This document shows, piece by piece, positions 1 through 8,876 of a DNA stretch of 64,000 nucleotides. Numbering within the stretch: position 1 is the first letter of the stretch; the number at the start of each line of letters is the position of its first letter. Under the pieces are notes generated by a model. It was not told the DNA's origin, made no database searches, and was given only the letters and a program-made list of their open reading frames with translations. Position numbers and translations under genes: made by a program. This stretch comes from Streptomyces sp. SID8352. Its GTDB lineage: Bacteria; Actinomycetota; Actinomycetes; Streptomycetales; Streptomycetaceae. Location: NCBI RefSeq assembly GCF_009862265.1, contig NZ_WWGX01000035.1, positions 210,946 to 274,945 of the forward strand. The letters run 5' to 3'.

Positions 1-23
1 GGTCGGAGCCGCGGGGTGAGCCT

Positions 24-59
24 CCCGGCCACGCGGTACGGGGGTACCGCGTGGCCGGG
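24..59. terminator. Perfect hairpin downstream of the M24 gene
   Basis: Two perfectly complementary 16-base arms (24-39 and 44-59) flank a GGGG loop. The hairpin lies about 100 bases past the stop of the leftward M24-family gene, so it is well placed as its transcription terminator. There is no U-tract, which is normal for actinomycete terminators. Confidence 0.7.
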
Positions 60-162
60 GCGTCCCGCGGCCGGGGACCGCGCCGGGCGGCGGGAGGGCC
101 GGGAAGCGCGCCGGGGGATCCGGGGAGGGAACCGCCGACGGGATCCGGGGAGGGATCCGGGA

Positions 163-1440
163 TCAGACGTCCACGGTGTTGAGCCGGGTGGACACGGTGT
201 TGAACTCGCGGCAGCCGGACTCGGTCGCGGCCACCACACCGCCGACGATCGCACCGCTCCTGCCGGACCGGGCGTCGGGCTGGAGGGAGAAGGTCATGCC
301 GGGCCTGATCTCGAAGTCGAAGAACGGACGGGCGTGGCCATCGGCGTGAGGATACGTTTCTGCGAACGCGTCGACGTGCTCCCGGATGCCGAGGGCGGAG
401 CCGCCGCCGGACAGCAGGGGGTTGAGGGAGGCGAACTGGGGCGTCAGATGCCACATCCCCGACTCGGTCAGCGGCACCTCCATCGCCGCGCACACCTCGC
501 CGAAGGTCGCCCCGGGCCGGACCGCGGCCACTCCCGCCTCGTAGGAGGCGCGGGCGACCTCGGCGCAGCGGGCCGTTTCGGCCGGCGGCTCGCCGAGCGT
601 AAAGCTCATGTTGACATGGGTGTTCAGCTCGGCGTAGTTGGGGAAGATCTCCGCCCACACCATGTCCCGGCGCTCCAGCTTCCGGGAGGGCTCGGGGCGG
701 GTGAGCCAGGTGGGCTCGCCCCAGGCGTAGTTGTCGAGCCCGGTCTGGAAGAGCATCCAGGTGACGCGCATCCCCTTGCGCATCATCGTCGCCACGCCCT
801 CGGCGTACAGCTCCGTCTCGTCCACTCCGGGCCGGGCGAGGGCCATCATGGCCTCGATGGCGGCGTCGCCCGCGGCGGCAGCGGTGGCGATGTGGGCGAG
901 GTCCTCGTCGCTGCGCCGGGCCATCACCAGTCCGTAGTCACGGGTGACGTCGACCAGGGTGGCCTCGGGGAGCCGTTCGCTGATGGCGTCCCAGACCGGC
1001 TTGGACACCCAGCCGCCCGGGTAGAACGGCGAGCCGTAACCCGCCCCGATCACCCCCAGCCTGCCCCTGCCGAGCTTCTTCTCGTGGGCGATCGCGGGCA
1101 GCAGCTCGGGGGCGGAGCCCACCCTGATGTCGTCGATCCAGGTCTCCAGGCCGCGTTCCCTGGAGAGCTGGTGCTGCGCGGCGACCTGCGCGGCGAAGGC
1201 GACCATGGTGGGCTCGCCGTGCCGGGGGAGGACGTAGTGCTGGTAGCGCCGGTCGCGGAAGAGGTACTGGCCCGCGTCGTAGCGGTCGCTGCGGTCGGCG
1301 CCGAAGATGAGCAGGCCGTCGAGCTCATGGGCGTCCATGAACTCCTCGGTCTGCCGCATCCGGAACGCGCGCTCGCTGTGCGGTGCGGCGGCTTCCGGGA
1401 TCGTGCCGCCGGAGGCGGGGAGGGGAGTGGGAGTCGGCAC
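163..1440 (-). CDS. M24-family (pita-bread fold) hydrolase-like protein with degenerate metal site
   Basis: This 425-residue protein has the creatinase-type N-terminal domain followed by a C-terminal M24 domain (methionine aminopeptidase, prolidase, creatinase family). The GTG at 1440 is chosen because AAGGAG lies 6-7 bases upstream; the frame is open about 11 codons further. In ordinary M24 peptidases five residues (Asp, Asp, His, Glu, Glu) hold two metal ions. Here the first Asp segment reads AEIFPNYAELNTHVNMSF (Asp to Glu, then Asp to Asn), the first Glu segment reads RPGMTFSLQPD (Glu to Gln), and the last Glu is not evident near GGVVAATESG. It is therefore probably not a dinuclear metallopeptidase. 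It may be a creatinase-like metal-independent hydrolase or a lyase. It stands alone, with a hairpin downstream and about 1 kb of apparently gene-free DNA upstream. Confidence 0.85.
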   Translation of the reverse strand: MPTPTPLPASGGTIPEAAAPHSERAFRMRQTEEFMDAHELDGLLIFGADRSDRYDAGQYLFRDRRYQHYVLPRHGEPTMVAFAAQVAAQHQLSRERGLETWIDDIRVGSAPELLPAIAHEKKLGRGRLGVIGAGYGSPFYPGGWVSKPVWDAISERLPEATLVDVTRDYGLVMARRSDEDLAHIATAAAAGDAAIEAMMALARPGVDETELYAEGVATMMRKGMRVTWMLFQTGLDNYAWGEPTWLTRPEPSRKLERRDMVWAEIFPNYAELNTHVNMSFTLGEPPAETARCAEVARASYEAGVAAVRPGATFGEVCAAMEVPLTESGMWHLTPQFASLNPLLSGGGSALGIREHVDAFAETYPHADGHARPFFDFEIRPGMTFSLQPDARSGRSGAIVGGVVAATESGCREFNTVSTRLNTVDV

Positions 1441-2526
1441 GGGTCGCTCCTTTCGTGGCCCCCGCGGGCGCACCGCGCGGTCGGCGGTGCCCGAGGGGGC
1501 GTCGACTCGGTCCTGAGTCGTTGCGGGGTGATCGGGAAGGGCGTGGGGGACCGGGCATGGCGTGACCGTCCGTCCGGAGGTAAGGAAGGGCCGGGCCGCA
1601 CGGGGACGCGCGGGCCGGGGCGAGCCCCGCCGGCGGCCCCTTCGGACACCGGGCGGGCCGCACCCCTCCGGACCCGGCGGGCCGCCGGGCGGTGTCCGCC
1701 GGCCCGGCCGGCGGTGGAGCCGGTCCGGCGACGGTCCTCGTGGCCGGACGGCGGCCGTCGCCCCGCCGCGCCGCGTGGGGCGGCGGGGCGACGGTGCGCG
1801 CCGCGGCGCCGGGCCTCCCGTCCGCCATGGACGGGACGCCGGGCCGGGCGGCGCGTCCGGTTCGCCGTCCGCATCGCGTCAGCGCCCCGCGCCGTCCGGC
1901 CCGGGGCCGGGCAAGGGCCGCGGGACCCGCCTGCCGGCGGGGCCGTGCGGCCGGTGCGGTCCGGTGCTTCGGGAGCGCCGTGCGGGGACGGCGCGGCGTC
2001 CGCCTCCGGACCCGTCGCGTTCGCCGGGGAGCGGGGCGGTCACCGCCCTCCGGGTGCGGGCGCGGTGACCGGCGCGGGCCGGACGGCACCCGGGCGGTTC
2101 GGTGCGGAGTCCGTTGAGCGAGGTGGATGACCCGGCCATTCAGGTGTCTCCGATCTCGTGGTCGAACCTCACGTGTGCCGCACGGCGCCGGGCGGGGTGT
2201 CCCGGCCGTTCGCCGTACCCCGGCCCGGATTCCCGCCGCGCTTCCGCGTGCACCGCTGCCGGTGGAAGAACCCGTCCGGCAACCGGGAGCCGTCCGGCGG
2301 CCGGGGCGAGAGCCCTGGCCGCCCGGTGAGCTCGTGGCCGGAGGGGCTGATCCGGTGCCGAGACCATAGGCACCGAGAACCCGGATGCACAAGGCTCAGA
2401 CAAAAGAAGCTTTGACTTGAGCATCTTTGCTCGCCCGGCACCGTCCCGCCCGGCCCCGCACCGTCCCGCCCGGGTCCGCCCCCGCATCGCCCGGGTCCGT
2501 CGGGCCCGCCCCCCGCGGCGGCCGGG
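1441..2526. other. Gene-free GC-rich interval
   Basis: About 1.1 kb between the M24 gene and the 3' end of marR. It is extremely GC-rich, and the open frames on both strands overlap each other and have arginine/proline/glycine-rich low-complexity translations, so I call no gene. The only AT-richer stretch is near 2395-2430, where an imperfect inverted repeat lies (annotated separately). Confidence 0.6.
2401..2429. promoter_or_regulatory. Imperfect inverted repeat, possible operator
   Basis: CAAAAGAAGCT (2401-2411) and AGCATCTTTG (2420-2429) form an imperfect inverted repeat around TTGACTTG. It is an island of lower GC in very GC-rich DNA downstream of marR and about 960 bases upstream of the M24 start. 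It could be a protein-binding site or a hairpin; nothing ties it to a particular regulator. Confidence 0.25.
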
Positions 2527-3111
2527 TCAGTCCAGGTGCCGGAGCCGGGTCTCCAGCTTGCGCAGCAGCCGGGCGAGCTGCTCCTGCTCCCCCTCGTCGA
2601 GCGACGCCAGCATCTCCCGCTCCCGCTCCAGGTGGTCGTCGATGATCCGGTCGATCAGGGCGAACCCCGCGGGCGTCAGCTCCGCGTACACGCTCCTGCG
2701 GTCCTCGGTCGACCTGATCCTCCTGATCAGCCCGTCCCGCTCCATCCGGTCGAGCCTCATCGTCATGCCGCCCGAGGTCAGCAGGGAGGAGTTGGCCAGC
2801 TCCCGGGCGGTCTTGCGGTACGGGGGTCCCATCCGGCGCAGGCTGGCCAGGACCTCGAAGACGGACTGGTTGATGGAGTGCCGGTCGTACAGCCGGTTCG
2901 ACAGGTTGCGGATCAGCAGGCTGCAGCGGGTCACCCGGCCGACGACGTCGATGCTCCGGGGGTCCAGCGTCGGGCGCTCCGTCCGCCACTCGGCGATGAT
3001 CCGGTCCACGTCGTCCGGCGGACCCTCCCGGGTCGTGCCGGCGGCGGCCGCCTTCGGCCGGGAGCCGTCCTGGCCAGGGGTTTCGGTTCGCCCGGCGCTT
3101 GGTGAACTCAC
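2527..3111 (-). CDS. MarR-family transcriptional regulator
   Basis: This 194-residue protein has a winged helix-turn-helix in the middle (about residues 75-150; recognition region ARELANSSLLTSGGMTMRLD, then the wing with RRIRSTEDRRSVYAELT) and a C-terminal dimerisation helix rich in Glu and Arg. The first ~35 residues are a low-complexity extension. MarR proteins usually repress adjacent operons and are released by small phenolic or aromatic ligands. It is transcribed divergently from the aromatic-type operon starting at 3251, and the 139-base gap is AT-rich with an inverted repeat over the putative -10 of that operon. It is therefore the best candidate regulator of 3251-13213 and probably of itself. 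Confidence 0.9.
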   Translation of the reverse strand: MSSPSAGRTETPGQDGSRPKAAAAGTTREGPPDDVDRIIAEWRTERPTLDPRSIDVVGRVTRCSLLIRNLSNRLYDRHSINQSVFEVLASLRRMGPPYRKTARELANSSLLTSGGMTMRLDRMERDGLIRRIRSTEDRRSVYAELTPAGFALIDRIIDDHLEREREMLASLDEGEQEQLARLLRKLETRLRHLD

Positions 3112-3170
3112 GTGCGCCCGCCCTTCGGTCGTCGGGAAAAGCTGAGCAGCAAGAATATCAGCGATAGCTA

Positions 3171-3204
3171 TTGACGCTCTAAGAGACTTATATCTAAGTT
3201 ACTT
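3171..3204 (+). promoter_or_regulatory. Putative promoter of the 3251 operon with MarR-type operator
   Basis: TTGACG (3171-3176) and TAAGTT (3195-3200) are separated by 18 bases, a plausible -35/-10 pair reading towards the aldehyde dehydrogenase at 3251. ACTTA-TATC-TAAGT (3186-3199) is an inverted repeat overlapping the -10; it extends to 10-base arms with two mismatches (3181-3204). A palindrome over the -10 between marR and its divergent operon is a typical MarR operator layout. Confidence 0.5.
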
Positions 3205-3250
3205 GCGCCGGGGAGGCCCCGGCCCGGCAGAAGCTGCTCAAGGGGGCGTC

Positions 3251-4723
3251 ATGGCTGGTGGGGCGAGAGACATCATCGTGGCCGGCGGGTTCCGGCAGGG
3301 GCGCGGTGAACCGCTGTCCTCGGTCGACCCGGCGACCGGCCGGGTGTTCGCCGAGGTCTCGACCGCGAGCGTCGAGGACGTCGACGAGGCGGTCACCGCG
3401 GGGGAGGCGGCCATGCGGGACCCCGCCTGGCGCGACCTGCTGCCCCACCGGCGGGCGGCGCTCCTGCACCGGGCCGCGGATCTCATCCACGCGGAGTCGG
3501 AGAGCCTCGCCCGGCTCCAGACCCTGGACAACGGCAAGACGATCACCGAGACCCGGGCCCTGGTGGCGAGCGCCGCCGGCACCTTCCGCTACACCGCCTC
3601 CGCCCTGGAGACCCTCGACGACACACTGACCACGGCCCGCGGCCCCTACCTGAGCATGAGCGTCCACGAGCCGGTCGGCCCGGTCGCCGCCATCACCCCG
3701 TGGAACTCACCGATCGCCAGCGAGGCCCAGAAGGCCGCCCCCGCGCTCGCGGCGGGCAACGCGGTGCTGATCAAGCCGGCCGAGTGGTCCCCGATGGCGG
3801 CCCTGAGCCTGGGCGCGCTCCTGCTGCGCGCGGGCTTCCCTCCCGGCCTGGTCAGCGTGCTGCCGGGACCGGGCGGCGTGGTGGGGGAGGCACTGGTCCG
3901 CCACCCGGGCGTCCGCAAGGTGACCTTCACCGGCGGCACCAGCACCGGCCGCCGGATCGCCGCCGTCGCCGCCGGGAAGCTGATGCCGGTCTCCCTCGAA
4001 CTGGGCGGCAAGTCACCGACGATCGTGCTGCCCGACGCTGATCTGGACCAGGCGGTCCGGGGCATCGTGTTCGGCATCTTCTCCTCCCAGGGACAGGCGT
4101 GCGTCGCGGGATCGCGGCTCATCGTCCACCGGTCCGTCCACGACGAGGTCGTCGAGAGGATCACCGCGGCCGCCGAAGCGCTGGTCATCGGCGCTCCCGC
4201 CCGGGAGAGCACCCACATGGGCCCGCTCATCGCCGCGGAACACCGCGCCGAGGTCGAGTCGTACGTCCGGCTCGCGGCCGAGGAGGGCGGGCACATCAGC
4301 ACCGGAGGCACCCGTCCTTCCGGGGACGCCCTCGGCGAAGGCTTCTACTACCGGCCCACCGTGATCACCGGGCTCGGCCCCGGGTCACGGGTCTGCCGGG
4401 AGGAGATCTTCGGGCCCGTCCTCGTCACGCTCCCGTACGACGACGAGGACGAGCTGCCGGCCCTGGCCGACGCCACCCCCTACGGACTGGCCTGCGGCAT
4501 ATGGAGCCGCGACTACCGCAGGGCGTGGCGTCTGGGCCGCCGCATCGAGGCCGGCACCGTCTGGATCAACACGTACAAGCAGCTCTCCGCGGCCACCCCC
4601 TTCGGCGGGGTCAAGGAGAGCGGCCTCGGCCGCGAGAAGGGCCGGGAGGGCATCCGGTCCTACATGACCCAGAAGGGCGTCTACTGGGGCCTCGACGAGA
4701 CGCCGTCCGCCTGGGGCCTCTGA
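3251..4723 (+). CDS. NAD(P)-dependent aldehyde dehydrogenase
   Basis: This 490-residue ALDH-superfamily enzyme oxidises an aldehyde to a carboxylate. Visible motifs are the cofactor-binding NAVLIKPAEWSP, the glycine turn FTGGTSTG, the general base Glu250 in LELGGK, and the nucleophile Cys284 in GQACVAG; the 34-residue Glu-Cys spacing is normal. The ATG at 3251 is chosen because AAGGGGG precedes it; the frame extends 16 codons further upstream. It is the first gene of a rightward operon with a ring-cleavage dioxygenase and a flavin monooxygenase, so the substrate is probably a semialdehyde from aromatic cleavage, such as a hydroxymuconic semialdehyde. That substrate is inferred from context only. 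Confidence 0.92.
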   Translation: MAGGARDIIVAGGFRQGRGEPLSSVDPATGRVFAEVSTASVEDVDEAVTAGEAAMRDPAWRDLLPHRRAALLHRAADLIHAESESLARLQTLDNGKTITETRALVASAAGTFRYTASALETLDDTLTTARGPYLSMSVHEPVGPVAAITPWNSPIASEAQKAAPALAAGNAVLIKPAEWSPMAALSLGALLLRAGFPPGLVSVLPGPGGVVGEALVRHPGVRKVTFTGGTSTGRRIAAVAAGKLMPVSLELGGKSPTIVLPDADLDQAVRGIVFGIFSSQGQACVAGSRLIVHRSVHDEVVERITAAAEALVIGAPARESTHMGPLIAAEHRAEVESYVRLAAEEGGHISTGGTRPSGDALGEGFYYRPTVITGLGPGSRVCREEIFGPVLVTLPYDDEDELPALADATPYGLACGIWSRDYRRAWRLGRRIEAGTVWINTYKQLSAATPFGGVKESGLGREKGREGIRSYMTQKGVYWGLDETPSAWGL

Positions 4724-4860
4724 CCCCTCTCCGGCCCCCGCCCCTTCGGGGACCCGCCGCACCCGCGCCCGGGAGCCCCCGCCCGCGGCACGCGGCACGC
4801 GCACCACTCCACCCCGCCCGACACGGGCACCACCCCACCCGACACGCAAAGGACACACCC

Positions 4861-5394
4861 GTGAACCAGCACAGCACCGCCCACGAGGACCGGTCCCCGT
4901 CCGCCCTCCGGGAACTCCTCGACTCCTGCGTGGCCACCCGCGAGTCACGCCACGAGGACTGGGACACCCTGGGCTTCCAGGCCAAGGCCGGCGACGAGTT
5001 CCGGCGCGCGCAGATCCGCTACGTCGGATCCGGCGCCACCGGCGACCACGAGGGCGACGACCGGATACTCCCGGCCGGCCACTTCACCTTCTCGAACATG
5101 CGCCTGCCCGCCGGAGCCGTCGGCCCCGAGCACACCCACCACGACGCCGAGGAGGCCTTCTTCGTCCTCGAGGGGACCCTGGAGGTCACCGTCCACGACG
5201 TCGAGGACGGCACGCGGACGGCCAGCCGCACCCTCGGCTACCGCGACCTGGTCAGGGTCCCGGCCGGAGTGCCCCGCAGCCTGCGCAACACCGGGGAGAC
5301 CGACGCCCTCTTCTGCGTGATCATCGGCGCGGCCCGGCCGCAACTGCCGACCTACCCGTCGACCTCCGCGATGCACGGCGTGACCCGTGACTGA
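4861..5394 (+). CDS. Cupin-domain protein
   Basis: This 177-residue single-domain cupin has a first cupin motif HTHHDAEEAFFVLEG giving the usual two His plus Glu ligands. In the second motif (VRVPAGVPRSLRNTGE) the position normally holding the last His appears to be Arg, so the metal site may be incomplete. The GTG at 4861 follows AAAGGACAC. Roles of such small cupins include isomerisation, ring-fission chemistry or sensing; the substrate is unknown. Its stop overlaps the GTG start of the extradiol dioxygenase by 8 bases, implying translational coupling. Confidence 0.85.
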   Translation: MNQHSTAHEDRSPSALRELLDSCVATRESRHEDWDTLGFQAKAGDEFRRAQIRYVGSGATGDHEGDDRILPAGHFTFSNMRLPAGAVGPEHTHHDAEEAFFVLEGTLEVTVHDVEDGTRTASRTLGYRDLVRVPAGVPRSLRNTGETDALFCVIIGAARPQLPTYPSTSAMHGVTRD

Positions 5395-6331
5395 CCACCG
5401 CCCCTCCGGCCCGCCCGCCCCGGTCGTCCGGCTCCGCTCACTGCGCTCGGTGACCCTCCACACGCCGGACGCCGCCGAGTCCGCCGCCTTCTACGGCGAG
5501 GTCTGGGGCCTGACCCCGGTGGAGCGCGACGACGGAGCGGCCTGGCTGCGCGGCACCGGCACCGAACACCACATCCTCGAGGTCCGGGAGGCCGCCCGGA
5601 ACGCCGTCGGCAAGATCGTTTTCTCGGTCGGGGACCGCCGGGAGATCGACTCCGCGGCCCGGCGGCTGGCCGGACACGGAGTGCAGCTCCTGACCGGCCC
5701 CACCGCACTGGACCAGCCGGGCGGCGGCTACGGACTGAGGTTCGCCGACCCCGAGGGCCGGCTGATCGAACTCTCCTGCGAGGTCGAGGCCGTCACCCCC
5801 GGCGACCCGGAGGGCCGCGCCGCGATCCCGCGCAAGCTCGCCCACGTCGTCCTCAACACCGTCGACATCGAGGCCGCCTGCGCCTTCTACACCGACGTCC
5901 TCGGCATGCGGATATCCGACTGGTCGGAACGGCAGATGGCGTTCCTGCGCTGCGGCACCGACCACCACTCCATCGCCTTCAACCGGGCGGAATGGACCTC
6001 GCTCAACCACGTGGCCTACGAGATGACGACGATCGACCACTTCATGCGCGGCATCGGCCGGCTCAGACACCACGGACAGCTCCCCCTGTGGGGACCGGGA
6101 CGGCACGGCCCCGGCAACAACACCTTCTCCTACTTCGCCGACCCCTCGGGACTCGTCTGCGAGTACACCTCCGAGGTCGACCAGGTCCAGGAGGACACCT
6201 GGCTCTGCCGCACCTGGCGGCGCACCCCGGAACTCTCCGACCTGTGGGGCACCGCGGGACCGCCCTCCGCGGACACCCGCACCCGCATGGCCGGCATCCC
6301 CGACCCCGGAACCCTCGGCGGCCCGGCATGA
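5387..6331 (+). CDS. Type I extradiol (VOC-fold) ring-cleavage dioxygenase
   Basis: This 314-residue protein has two vicinal-oxygen-chelate domains. The C-terminal domain carries the iron-binding triad expected for catechol 2,3-dioxygenase-type enzymes: His153 (KLAHVVLNTVD), His208 (SLNHVAYEM) and Glu259 (LVCEYTSE). Such enzymes open a catechol ring next to its two hydroxyls to give a yellow semialdehyde or ketone. The GTG at 5387 overlaps the end of the cupin gene, and the stop overlaps the next start (ATGA). The flavin monooxygenase further down the operon would supply the catechol, and the alpha/beta hydrolase and aldehyde dehydrogenase would process the cleaved product. The exact substrate cannot be read from sequence. 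Confidence 0.9.
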   Translation: MTDHRPSGPPAPVVRLRSLRSVTLHTPDAAESAAFYGEVWGLTPVERDDGAAWLRGTGTEHHILEVREAARNAVGKIVFSVGDRREIDSAARRLAGHGVQLLTGPTALDQPGGGYGLRFADPEGRLIELSCEVEAVTPGDPEGRAAIPRKLAHVVLNTVDIEAACAFYTDVLGMRISDWSERQMAFLRCGTDHHSIAFNRAEWTSLNHVAYEMTTIDHFMRGIGRLRHHGQLPLWGPGRHGPGNNTFSYFADPSGLVCEYTSEVDQVQEDTWLCRTWRRTPELSDLWGTAGPPSADTRTRMAGIPDPGTLGGPA

Positions 6332-7122
6332 CGGCCCCCCGCGAACTGACCGTGGCCGTACTGGGACACGGAGCCATCGGGTCCGCCGTCGCGGCGGCGC
6401 TGCGGGCGAACGCCGTACCGGGCGCCAGACTGGTCGCCGTCGTCGACCGCGTACCGCCCGCCCCGCCCGTGCCCGCCGCCTCGCTCGACACGGCCCTCGA
6501 ACGCGCCGAACTCGTCGTGGAATGCGCCGGGCAGACCGCCCTGCGCGAGGCCGGACCCGCCGTCGTGGCCGCCGGCCGCCACCTGCTCGCCCTGTCCACC
6601 GGCGCCCTCGCGGACACGGCCCTGCACGAGCGCCTGCTCGCGGGCCCCGGCCGGCTCACCCTGTGCGCCGGCGCCGTCGGCGGCCTCGACCTCCTGACGA
6701 CCGCCACGCGCCAGGCCCCCTTCGACACCGTCACGATCCGCACGACCAAGGCCCCCAGAGCCCTGCTGCGGCCCTGGATGACCGAGCGCGAGACCGAGCG
6801 CCTGCACACCGCGACGGCCCCCTTCGAGGTGCTGCGCGGCCCCGCCCGCGAGGTCACCCGCGCGTTCCCCGCCACCAGCAACGTGGCGGCGTCCGTGGCC
6901 CTGGCCGTCGGCGACTGGGACCTCGTCGAGGCATCCGTCGTCGCCGACCCCGAGGCGAGGCTGAGCCGGCACCGGATCGAGGCGTCCGGACCCACGGGCC
7001 GGTACGCCTTCGACGTCGCCAACCACCCCTCCCCGGACAACCCGAGAACCAGCGCGGTGGTGCCGTACGCGGTCCTGCGCGCCATCGGCGCCCTGGTGGG
7101 GACCAACGGGAGCGTGGCATGA
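6328..7122 (+). CDS. Aspartate dehydrogenase (NadX)-like oxidoreductase
   Basis: This 264-residue protein has an N-terminal Rossmann motif (VAVLGHGAIGSAVA) and C-terminal signatures of the L-aspartate dehydrogenase family: FPATSNVAASVALA and NHPSPDNPRTSAV. Family members interconvert L-aspartate and iminoaspartate with NAD(P), though several homologues lie in catabolic operons with unknown roles. No NAD-biosynthesis genes are nearby. It sits between a ring-cleavage dioxygenase and a hydrolase, coupled to both by ATGA overlaps, so its substrate may be an amino or imino acid derived from the aromatic rather than aspartate itself. Family assignment is good; function is uncertain. Confidence 0.85.
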   Translation: MTAPRELTVAVLGHGAIGSAVAAALRANAVPGARLVAVVDRVPPAPPVPAASLDTALERAELVVECAGQTALREAGPAVVAAGRHLLALSTGALADTALHERLLAGPGRLTLCAGAVGGLDLLTTATRQAPFDTVTIRTTKAPRALLRPWMTERETERLHTATAPFEVLRGPAREVTRAFPATSNVAASVALAVGDWDLVEASVVADPEARLSRHRIEASGPTGRYAFDVANHPSPDNPRTSAVVPYAVLRAIGALVGTNGSVA

Positions 7123-8030
7123 CCACCACACGCACCGTCACCACCGGAACCGGCCTGCGCGTCGACACCGCGGGCGAACACGGCACCCCCGTGCTCCTGC
7201 TCCACGGGATCGGCTCGGCCGCCGCCTCCTTCGCCGGGCAACTGCCCGCACTCGCCCGCCACCACCGGGCGGCAGCCTGGGACGCCCCCGGCTACGCCCG
7301 CTCGGACGACCCCCCCGCCCCCTACCGCATGGACGACTTCGCCGACGCCGCCGCTGCCGTGCTGACCGGCCTCGGACCACCGCCCGCGCACGTCGTCGGG
7401 GTCTCCTGGGGCGGCGTCGTCGCCACCCGCCTGGCACTGCGCCACCCGCACCTGCTGCGCTCCCTCGTCCTCGTCGGCTCCACCCGAGGCTCGGGCCGCG
7501 ACCCCGCGGCGGCACGGGCGATGCTCGAACGGGGCGGGGAACTGGCCGCGCTCGGGGCACGGGAGTTCGCCCGGACCAGAGCACCCCGGCTGCTCTCCGA
7601 CCGGGCCCCGGCATCCGCCGTCGCCGCCGTGCGCGACCTGATGGCCCGCTCCGTACGCCTGCCCGGATACGCCGAGGCCGCCGCCTCCATGGCCGAGACC
7701 GACCACACCGGGGCACTGCCCACCCTGCGCCTGCCCACCCTCGTCCTGGTCGGCGAGCACGACCGGGTCACCGGCGTCGCGGAGTCGGAGCACATCCACC
7801 GGCTGGTCCCCGGCAGCGCGTTCGCCGTCATCCCCGGCGCCGGCCACCTCGCCAACCAGGAGCGGCCCGACCTCTTCCTCCGCCTCCTGGAGGGCTTCCT
7901 CGCCGACGTGGACGCCCGGCCCGGCCCGGCCGCGGACGGGCCCGCCCCCCGCGAGGACCCGCCACCGGGACGGGCCGCGACGACGGACGGCGCGACGCGT
8001 GACAAGGAGCGCACATGGACCTCCGACTGA
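7119..8030 (+). CDS. Alpha/beta hydrolase, possible meta-cleavage product hydrolase
   Basis: This 303-residue alpha/beta-hydrolase has an oxyanion-hole region LLLHGIGS, nucleophile elbow GVSWGG, acid GEHDRV and catalytic His in GAGHLANQ. The size and operon context match C-C hydrolases that act after extradiol cleavage (MhpC/BphD/HsaD type). A simple esterase or lactonase is possible too. The start overlaps the previous stop (ATGA). The last ~35 residues are Pro/Gly/Ala-rich and probably disordered; the coding end overlaps the SDR start by 16 bases. Confidence 0.87.
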   Translation: MTTTRTVTTGTGLRVDTAGEHGTPVLLLHGIGSAAASFAGQLPALARHHRAAAWDAPGYARSDDPPAPYRMDDFADAAAAVLTGLGPPPAHVVGVSWGGVVATRLALRHPHLLRSLVLVGSTRGSGRDPAAARAMLERGGELAALGAREFARTRAPRLLSDRAPASAVAAVRDLMARSVRLPGYAEAAASMAETDHTGALPTLRLPTLVLVGEHDRVTGVAESEHIHRLVPGSAFAVIPGAGHLANQERPDLFLRLLEGFLADVDARPGPAADGPAPREDPPPGRAATTDGATRDKERTWTSD

Positions 8031-8791
8031 ACGGCAGGGCCTACCTGGTCACCGGCGCGAGTTCCGGTGTGGGACTCGCCACCGCGCGGCTGCTGCTCGA
8101 CGAGGGCTGCGCCGTCGCCGCGTGCGCCCGAGACGGGGACCGCCTCACCGCCGCCCTCGGCCCCGACACCGACCGGCTGCTCACCGGGGCGGCCGACGTC
8201 CGCGACCCCGAGGCGGTCCGGAGCCTCACCGAACGGGCCGCCGGCCGCTTCGGCCGCCTGGACGGCGTCGTCAACAACGCCGGCCGCTCGCTGATGGCCC
8301 CCTGGAACGGCACGTCCAGGGACCAGTGGCGGGCCGAACTCGAACTCAAGCTCTTCTCCGTGCTCAACACCGTCGAGGCCGCGCTGCCCTGGCTGGGCGC
8401 CTCCGACGGGCCGTCCGTCGTCAACGTCAACGCGATCCTCGCCCGCCAGCCCGAGCCCGCCCTCGCCGCCACCTCGGCCGCCCGGGCCGCCCTGCTCAAC
8501 CTCACCCGCACCCTGGCCACCGACCTCGGCCCGCGGGGCATCCGCGTCAACTCGGTATCCCTGGGACTGATCGACACCGGCCAGTGGCGACGGCGCCACC
8601 GGGAGGACGGCGGCAAACACGACTACACGGCCTGGAGCGCCGCCCTCGCCGCCGACCGCGGCATCCCGATGGGCCGTCTCGGCACGGCCGAGGAGGTCGC
8701 GTTCCCCGTCGTCACCCTGCTCTCCCCCCGGTCGGCCTACGTCACCGGGGCGACGCTCGACGTCGGCGGCGGGGTGAGCCGCTATGCGTGA
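8015..8791 (+). CDS. SDR-family protein lacking the catalytic Ser-Tyr-Lys
   Basis: This 258-residue protein has a clear short-chain dehydrogenase fold: cofactor loop TGASSGVG (residues 13-20), NNAG, and a C-terminal TGATLDVGGG. The usual catalytic Tyr-x-x-x-Lys is replaced: the segment AATSAARAALLN places Thr153 and Arg157 at the Tyr and Lys positions, and the Ser position falls in NVNAILA (Asn/Ala). It therefore either uses different chemistry or has a non-redox role. ATG 8015 is preceded by AAGGAG. It lies inside the operon, between the hydrolase and the ThDP enzyme. Confidence 0.87.
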   Translation: MDLRLNGRAYLVTGASSGVGLATARLLLDEGCAVAACARDGDRLTAALGPDTDRLLTGAADVRDPEAVRSLTERAAGRFGRLDGVVNNAGRSLMAPWNGTSRDQWRAELELKLFSVLNTVEAALPWLGASDGPSVVNVNAILARQPEPALAATSAARAALLNLTRTLATDLGPRGIRVNSVSLGLIDTGQWRRRHREDGGKHDYTAWSAALAADRGIPMGRLGTAEEVAFPVVTLLSPRSAYVTGATLDVGGGVSRYA

Positions 8792-8876
8792 GCGGCACCC
8801 GACGGCGGCGGCCCCGCCGCCCGCCCCCGCGGCGGCGCCCCATCCCCCGGAACCGAGACCTAGAACGGAGCCTCCC

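Noticed and set aside
16..2130. A 704-codon rightward frame across the M24 gene and the following gap
   Set aside because: It overlaps a well-supported M24 gene on the other strand, has a Gly/Arg/Pro-rich translation and no recognisable domain; a shadow of high GC.
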